Below, piece after piece: positions 57,945 to 64,000 of a stretch of DNA of 64,000 bases. The notes under the pieces were generated by a model. That model worked only from the letters and a program-made list of their open reading frames with translations. It had not been told where the DNA came from and searched no databases. The position numbers and the translations under genes were made by a program. Location: assembly GCA_944470555.2 (NCBI GenBank), contig OX104127.1:136852786-136916785 (forward strand), given 5' to 3'. Position 1 is the stretch's first letter, and the number at the start of each line of letters is the position of its first letter. Source of the stretch: Heterobilharzia americana. Lineage: Eukaryota; Platyhelminthes; Trematoda; Strigeidida; Schistosomatidae.

Positions 57945-58200
57945 AGGATTCGGTGGTTCAGAACTCTGAGTGAAATGGTTGAAAATCGGTGACAACAGCG
58001 CAGATGTATTCACTTTTTAATCTCTTCTACAGCTTGAATATTTGCACTAAATTCTACCTTTAAATTGTGTATTCTTTCACACAACTTTTTCTACTTTGAT
58101 ATCACTCTTTTTTTATTAACTTCTTTTTATACTAGTGTAAAGTGTGGCAATTTGAACCAGTGCACTTGTATACGGAATTCTACGTTGATTGTGTCTGTCT
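57945..58200 (+). mobile_element. LINE family B, 3' end fragment
   Basis: agaactctgagtgaaatggttgaaaatcgg, ttctacagcttgaatatttg, aagtgtggcaatttgaacca and ttctacgttgattgtgtctg match the 3' ends at 3.1-3.35 and 19.25-19.5 kb. No coding capacity is left. It ends about 215 bp before DH exon 5. Confidence 0.75.
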
Positions 58201-58414
58201 GATGGATCATCAAGGTGGAAATCTGCAGGTTAGTGGTTCGACTAGTTCTGAGAGAAACGTCTCCAGTCAAATCGTCATCACTGTGTATAGTCCAATCAGT
58301 ATTTCTGAACTTTCTTTCAGAGTTATTTGAGCTATACTTTTAAGATATTATGTACCGTTCTCATCTCTTTCAAAGCAGTATGTTTTTTTCTCAATTTTGT
58401 TCAATTTTTCTTAG

Positions 58415-58671
58415 GCTCCTTATTTGATAGATTTGTATACAACATATTGTTCATTCCACGAAAAATCCAATCAACTTTACACTTACTTAGAAAACATCTC
58501 ACTTAAAAAAGCTAGTTTACTACAAGGAGGTGATGGATTAAGTGAGATATCAGAACGAAACAGTTATTCTACAGGATTACTCAAGATTCATTTGAATACA
58601 CCTGTTCAACGCATTCAGTGCTATCATTTATTAGTGGGTAGACTTAAAAAAGAGGCGAACATTTCTGACAT
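58415..58671 (+). CDS. RhoGEF, DH-domain exon 5 of 6 (CR3)
   Basis: 257 nt, acceptor tttttcttag, donor GTAAGT, phase 0 to 2. The peptide runs APYLIDLYTTYCSFHEKSNQ, then LLKIHLNTPVQRIQCYHLLV and GRLKKEANISD. HLNTPVQRIQCYHLLVGRL is the most conserved DH helix (family form: L-hydrophobic-x-P-x-Q-R-hydrophobic-x-x-Y-x-L-L-hydrophobic-x-x-L), which contacts the GTPase switch regions. The conserved Pro, Gln, Arg and Tyr are present. This is the strongest single piece of evidence for the gene. Confidence 0.92.
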
Positions 58672-59190
58672 GTAAGTTATGTAGAAAAATTACCGAATGA
58701 ATGTTTCACTTGTTGACTTTTTGTATTACCACACCATTCGGTCTGTCGTCTTTGTACTTCGAAGTGTCTCTCTTGGCTTAAGTATGCGTTCGCAAAGTTT
58801 TTTGTTGGTTAAAATGAAGGCATGACTAAAAGAAGCCTTTCTATGACAAACCAGATATTGGTTTTAGTGAGTCATCGTCGAAATTTGACTATGAACAGAT
58901 GCTGGGATATGTGCAATCAAACGTCGAGGCTTCTTTTGCTCAACTGAGTTTTATACTTCAGTTTAAATTCGACAGACTCCTCAATGATATCAGTTGGTTG
59001 GAGGTAACCACCAGGAATCCCTAGACCTCGGCTTCGTGCTTGTTGGCAGTCATCGGCAAGGCATGTCTGCGGCCCCGATGGAACTGTTGTCCCACTTGAG
59101 ATTCGGACCCACATTACCGAGTGTTATAGTCAATAACGTTGTCACCGATCTATTTGGGCTTCGACTGACCTTCTGCTGGACTGGGTTATA
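58672..59190. other. RhoGEF intron with possible SINE remnant
   Basis: 58990-59115 contains a GC-richer block ending in tgagattcggacccacatta, reminiscent of a reversed pol III B box, but no paired A box or ribozyme was found. Confidence 0.3.
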
Positions 59191-59275
59191 TACATTGGTT
59201 GGTCATTGGAGGGTAAACATCTTCATATTGTTTAGTACTACAATAATGGTTACCCTCCAGTGATCAACCAATGTA
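59191..59275. repeat. Imperfect hairpin, 28-bp arms
   Basis: Left arm tacattggttggtcattgga plus gggtaaac (59191-59218) pairs with 59248-59275; 25 of 28 positions are complementary, with a 29-nt loop. No element class is recognised. Confidence 0.7.
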
Positions 59276-59599
59276 CTTCTAAATGATATTATTCGCAGTT
59301 CAATTTTGACATAAGCTGGTGTTTCAAGGAGGTCAGTCATCATGATGAGGTCTTACAAGGAAACAATGACCAATCACACTATGGTCAACTAATTGCGAAA
59401 AGCTCTGAGTAACTCCAAATAAACTAGTCACCGTCCTCTAAGCCAAAGTTGTTAATTAACCGGATGACCAACACCTTAATGATGACTAGCTGACTAAGCA
59501 AACTTTACAAATAATTGCGAAGTAGTTAGTTAGTGATACAGAAATTGTTATGAATATCAAAATGTATATTTTTAGTGGGAGCGAGTGTTACTATTTGTT
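59276..59599. other. RhoGEF intron, unassigned
   Basis: Nothing recognised. Confidence 0.35.
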
Positions 59600-59875
59600 G
59601 ACATACTTGTTATTCTCCGTTGTTTTGTTGGGTGGAATTTTTCAACCTCCATTGGCATATGGACTGCTACGCGGATGCCTCGATATTGCCTAAATGTTAT
59701 TTATGATAATTTGGTTGGTTATGGCCAGCAGAAGAATCCAGCATGCCCGTTTTGTCTTGTTTGGGACTCTTCAGCTGGATGTACCTGCACCCCAGTGAGT
59801 GATGTTGTTCCCACTGAGACTTGAACCCCATACCCACCGCTTCAAACGTCAAGGCGTTGTCCTCTATGCCGCGGA
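59600..59875 (-). repeat. SMalpha-type repeat with decayed hammerhead
   Basis: On the minus strand: a B-box-like ggggttcaagtctcagtggg, then the ribozyme block 59787-59723 with CTGAAGAG (allowed core sequence), a stem-II segment gtccc...agac and then AAAAC where GAAAC is required, followed by catgctggattcttctgctgg and the tail to about 59600. G12 is lost, so it should not cleave. Confidence 0.7.
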
Positions 59876-61770
59876 ATAATGATAGCGTTATATCTGAGAA
59901 GATTAAAAACCAACGATGGCAATGAAGTAAGAATCCTCAAGAACTGACGATTATACTGTTAGAGCCAAATATAAACCTGCTTCATTGATAATTTGCTCCA
60001 GCTTATACACATTCATGCTGGGTAATCAAAGCTCTGTGGCATCTTAAAACGAACTCATTCACATAGATTATTTATGATTATAAATATATTTCACAGTACA
60101 CTGAGTATTTCGTATATATTTATGTCTATAGACTGTATTCGACTGAAGAATACAATTTAACTGGCAGTTGAATTATGGCCAAGTGTGCTGCGGATAAGCA
60201 TGACAGCCAGTCACTAGTGAACTACCTTGATTTATGAATTGTTCATTCGCTAGAAAAGATCTTCAGTGGCATTAGACCTTGAAGACTGCCAATCACTTTG
60301 CAGATGCTGCATCCAGGGTCATAAGTTGCGTTCATTCGACGTTGCATAGACGTCTGAGAAATTATGATGAAGACTACGTCGTAGGTTATTTGCAGGGATT
60401 TAAACGCTTGCTAAAAACCTAATTTATGAATGAGGTTTCGTAATGGATTGTGTACCCAACAATGAGAGGAGAAATGGCTTCACCTTTCCTTATACCAACT
60501 GTTACGAGCAGAAATCTTTGGGAACAGGATCGTTACCCAAAGGATCTCGTCTAACTCTCTAACAAATAATGGTTTTAGTGATATATTGGGTTGTCGGAAA
60601 GCCTGTAATATCAGCAAGAGCTCAAGCAGATACTAATGAAGTTTCTTCAGTGTAGTGGTATTAGCACTTCAGAGATATTTGTCCCAAAATAATATCCAGG
60701 TTGGATAAGAAGTTTGATTGAGCAGATAATATGGTAGAAATAGATGAATGTCTTGATCAGAAACGCAAATATAACCAAAGAAGACGACTTGAACACGATT
60801 GGGTGAGTTGCAAGTATGTTTCTTGCCAATCAAAGATTATTGGTAAATGCGACTGGAATTAGTTTTGACTAGATAAAGGATAGATCTGACTTATCTGTTC
60901 TACCACGTGATACACAGATGACTAGAGGTCGTATTTCCTATTATCTGCTGTGGATTACCCCATCAAGTTATTGTTCAGGAGAAACACTTTGATGATCCAG
61001 CAACCGAAGTGCACACAAATAAAGCTGAAATATGTAGATTTACCTTAGGAATTTTTTAAGACCTTTAGCAAGATCAGGAGGGAATATGATATGGTGTCAT
61101 GTGGACGAGTCGTAATGCAGACTAAGGTATGGTTTCAAAGATGACAAACCTAATGAAAATCTAGACATTTTTATTTCTCATGTAAAACAGCTTTATAAAT
61201 TTTAAATGAAGTACAATTTCCGTTCATAATTACCTTGTCCTTCATATGCTGGGTTCTGATTGGCCAATACATACTTGAAAGTGATTGGCCGCAACTAAAG
61301 TTTAGTTCTACCATTTATTCTTATTTATTCATTATTTAATTTTGCCTCTCTTATCTTTTCGATGTGTTTTGGTAAATACTATATCCATTAGGAGCTAAGA
61401 AGAAACATAGGTTTTTCTTGGCCTACCTCAGCCCGAAGAGTTAATATTTTTCCTCAGCCTTAATATAAATAAAATCCTGGAATCGTTAAACCAAGTTCGA
61501 ATGTAGCAGTTAGTTGGAACCATTTAATACATACCACAATACAGCAGATGAAAGTGAGACTAGCTTACTTATACTGATAAGTCTTGCACTTTCAAATGAT
61601 AAATGTACCCGCAAAACCTTGAAGATGATCAATTTCTCATTGAAACGCTAAAGGTCATCGCGCAAAATATGTATACAACCTCAGATACAATGAGTATTTT
61701 GATTACGAGAACTTTTATACTTCCTTCTCTTCAATCACTAATGCAGTGTAAATATTTTTTTAATTTTTAG
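59876..61770. other. RhoGEF intron, unassigned
   Basis: No exon or well-defined repeat. 61245-61310 contains two ctgattggcc/gtgattggcc motifs also seen near 15557 and 62220, possibly repeat E. Confidence 0.35.
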
Positions 61771-61852
61771 CAAAGCCATGGATGATGCCCAAAAAATACT
61801 AAGGGGAATGTGCGAAACGCTGAACGTGACAATCAATCTTTGGGGTCTAACG
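61771..61852 (+). CDS. RhoGEF, DH-domain exon 6 of 6
   Basis: 82 nt after a taatttttag acceptor; the first base completes ATC (Ile) with the previous exon, followed by KAMDDAQKILRGMCETLNVT and INLWGLT, then a GTAGTT donor in phase 0. This is the last DH helix (family: 'hydrophobic-x-x-A-x-x-x-hydrophobic-x-x-hydrophobic-x-x-x-hydrophobic-N'). A PH domain should follow in a typical RhoGEF. Confidence 0.8.
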
Positions 61853-62689
61853 GTAGTTACTAATAGATATTATTGTTACTCATGTACACTCATTGTCCAT
61901 CCTGATTGGGCGCTGTTGAAAAATATTCATACAAAATTATGAAGGATAAAAATACACTTAAAAGATGAAAAATGAAGTGACTGAGTAAAATACTATGAAA
62001 AACAAAAACGCTACTAACGAAACGATACATCTTGATTGGATAAGGACTTTGAGTGTTCTCCCTCAGTACCCTAAACTTCACTGAGGTACGAAAATATATG
62101 CAGACAAGGACTACCTTGTGATTGTAAGGAAGAAACTTCATTCGACCAAAATACATCATTTACATAGAGTTTTCATGAATATCTATGAAGCCACTAGGGC
62201 AAAAGTCAAATGCCTGATTCTGATTGGTCAAATGTAGTATGAATTGTCCAATAAAGTTTTTCCTGACCACACAGCGGTTTAAAACAACGAATCAGGTACA
62301 GGAACTTCTACCTTAGTGACTAATGACTTAAAATGTTGATTTCCATTTAAGCCGTTTCCTATCACATAATTTCATTTAACTGCATACATCATGTTCAAAC
62401 TTTTGTTATTTGGTATTCAAATGTCTTCACTTGCTACAGGCTGACGAGATACCGGCGAAACAAAGTAGTGCCACATTATTCTGCAACCATCGTTCAACTT
62501 CCTACATTCAATATCTACATTCAGAACTTTTTATGTTATGACTTTTAAAGTTTCCTCGCATGTTAGCAGTTCGTGATATAACCACGCCGATATGATAGTT
62601 GATATTTATAGTTGCGGTTATGAATGTTGTAACTGTGCAATTGTCTTCCGGTTCTAAGTATTTTCTCGAAGTTTCAACCTAATTATTAT
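61853..62689. other. Unassigned DNA with repeat E
   Basis: 62120-62350 resembles 15465-15680. No PH-domain exon was identified. Confidence 0.3.
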
Positions 62690-63060
62690 CTTTAGTAATG
62701 ATGGGCAGTGGCTAGCAGTGGAACCCAGGATGCGCATGTAATACAAGCAGTAACACTAAAAACCTATACCCGTCGCACAAGAAGTGGCCATCGTGGGTTG
62801 GTGGTGTAGTGGATAAAGCGCTGGCGTTTGAAGCGATCGCTCCCGAGTCCGAGTCCCGGTGGGAACAAAATCACTCACTGGGACCTAGGTACATCCAACT
62901 GACGAGTCCCAATAGGCCGAAATAAGCATCCTGGATTCCACTACTAGCCACTGCCCATCATTACTAAATATAGTTAAAAGACAGGCAGCATCGAGGCAAC
63001 CACATATGCCAACAGAGACTGATCAATTCGGTCCAATCAACGACGGTGTAATACAAGCAA
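62690..63060 (+). repeat. SMalpha-type repeat, one monomer plus flanking piece
   Basis: The motif gtaatacaagca(g/a)taacact occurs at 62738 and 63048, giving a 310-bp unit. Inside the unit: an A box (ggtgtagtggataaagcgc, 62806-62824), a B-box region (ccgagtccgagtcccggt) and a hammerhead. The 48 bases before the unit are an inverted copy of the distal ribozyme strand (gtggctagcagtggaaccca). The head-to-tail motif suggests descent from a tandem or circular template. Confidence 0.8.
62886..62952 (+). ncRNA. SMalpha hammerhead ribozyme, nearly intact
   Basis: Core CTGACGA (62899-62905, allowed), GAAA (62919-62922) and C at the cleavage site (62930) are present. Stem II gtcc/ggcc has one mismatch; stem I (catccaa/ctggat) has one mismatch next to the core; stem III is minimal (at/at). 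The distal strand ggattccactactagcc keeps the bulge region that forms the tertiary contact in the schistosome ribozyme. Activity is uncertain because of the two mismatches. Confidence 0.65.
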
Positions 63061-63464
63061 TAACACTGATTATTATCTTTATTGCAAGTCTATAGTGAAG
63101 TGTAGTTATAATTGTCTGTATGAATACTCAAAAGAAATACACCAAATTTACTTCCTTGAAGATGAAACTTTCACTTAGAAAACTTTAGGCTGGGAAAGTG
63201 ATGAATTTAAAAGGTTATTTTGATAATATCAATGAAAAATTTTGTGAAGTGAAACAGTTTAATATAAAACTTTGAAATTACTAAAGGTCGAGCTGAATGA
63301 GCATCACAGATTAACCAAAACCAAACCAACTAGAACGCAAGAGTATAAATGCCCATGAAAAATGTTCATCTCTACTGAATCAAGAATAGCGAAAAAATCA
63401 CTTTTATTTGGAAATAACAAAGTTTAATGTCAACAGATGGGAAGGATGATTAATCGTCAAATCA
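63061..63464. other. Unassigned AT-rich DNA
   Basis: Nothing recognised. Confidence 0.35.
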
Positions 63465-63569
63465 GTACCTACCTACCACCCTGCCTGCCAGTCTGCCTGG
63501 TTACCTACCTAGCTACCTACCACCCCACACCTACCTACCTGGCTGTACATATATATATATATATATATA
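63465..63569. repeat. CCTA-rich simple repeat followed by (TA)n
   Basis: Degenerate tandem units of the type CTAC/CCTG (cctacctaccaccctgcctg, then ctacctacctggctgtac) run directly into about 20 bp of TA repeats. Confidence 0.85.
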
Positions 63570-63778
63570 TGCATTAGTTTAGATGAATTTTGAAGTTATT
63601 ATATCACTCGAGAATAAGTTTGATTTTTATTCTTTCTCCGCAAACTAGTGAATAGGCATATTGAAACAGTATGAAAGTCTTCAGTGAGTCACTCTCAGCA
63701 TCATATCATTCGTACACTGCCAGATTTTGATAAATGTGATCAGCAACTGACATTTGATCAATTTTCATTCTTCTATAG

Positions 63779-63824
63779 ACAACTATACACTATAGTAATA
63801 TGACTGAAGGGCCTGTTGAGTGCG
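63779..63824 (+). CDS. Candidate next RhoGEF exon
   Basis: Acceptor cattcttctatag and donor GTGAGA flank 46 nt that continue from phase 0 as TTIHYSNMTEGPVEC plus one base. The region between DH and PH domains is poorly conserved, so similarity cannot confirm it; only splice sites and phase support it. Confidence 0.25.
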
Positions 63825-64000
63825 GTGAGAAATCAGAAATATAAGGGTGGAAAACATTTAGTGTACGAGAAGCTATGCAAAAAAATTTTGAGCGAGAAAT
63901 GTTCTTATGGGCCATGTCCATTGCAAGTGAAGTGAATGAAGAAATTCTTTTTGAAGGCAGATTTCAAGCTTCAAAATATTAATCCCCCTGACTTCTACAG
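63825..64000. other. Window end, unassigned
   Basis: A frame reading EKNFEREMFLWAMSIASEVN-like sequence runs near 63870-63980 and stops; no family recognised. Confidence 0.25.

Overview
This is an AT-rich, repeat-dense, intron-rich eukaryotic window, almost certainly from a blood fluke (genus Schistosoma). The evidence for this is the SMalpha-type, tRNA-promoter SINE-like repeats that carry a hammerhead ribozyme, the Penelope-like elements with a GIY-YIG domain, two families of APE-type LINEs, and host genes with very long introns and a 22-nt micro-exon. No prokaryotic features are present. Genus rank is an inference from repeat families recognised by eye; species is not assigned.

Host genes, both on the + strand. 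(1) The 3' end of a flightless-1 (FLII) homologue: two exons (4018-4245 and 14092 to about 14328) encode the last gelsolin-like repeat and the C-terminus. They are separated by a 9.8-kb intron holding two closely related antisense LINE copies. (2) A RhoGEF whose DH (Dbl-homology) domain can be followed in frame through six exons (38964-39116, 42967-43088, 52170-52191, 55999-56055, 58415-58671, 61771-61852). Together they give 693 nt or 231 codons, all splice phases agree, and one exon is only 22 nt long. The 5' part of this gene, its PH domain and its 3' end were not securely found.

Everything else is intron or intergenic DNA filled with mobile elements. LINE family A (APE endonuclease, RT and C-terminal zinc/HTH-like tail, with a (TAA)n 3' tail as in RTE elements) has ten copies: 4277-6425(-), 10478-13950(-), 19812-20518(+), 25301-27208(+), 28410-28945(+), 29300-30665(-), 35700-36150(-), 40629-41610(+), 46880-48251(-) and 56680-57690(+). 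LINE family B (with an ATGG-type 3' tail where the end is preserved) has copies at 2990-3370, 14690-15165(-), 17515-18000(-), 18755-19530, 21195-22585 and 57945-58200. Penelope-like (PLE) fragments lie at 30840-31640, 41930-42490, 43575-44200, 45165-45245, 46800-46879 plus 48252-49940, 50860-51335, 53380-53900, 54000-54480, 55150-55935 and 56220-56650.

Ribozyme-bearing SINE-like repeats form at least two families. The SMalpha type lies at 1-330, 6430-6530, 35588-35696, 43430-43575, 59600-59875 and 62690-63060. A second, tRNA-promoter family lies at 585-755, 24595-24830 and 40134-40369; its copy at 40.2 kb keeps a complete hammerhead catalytic core. A third tRNA-Thr-derived element (6893-7140 and 32528-33345) carries, in its long copy, a GC-rich central segment of unknown origin. 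Nested insertions, target-site duplications, internal deletions and 5' inversions make the insertion history readable. The most intriguing items are the micro-exon DH gene, the intact-core hammerhead inside a snap-back SINE with an 11-bp target duplication, and the LINE-into-PLE insertion with a 14-bp target duplication.
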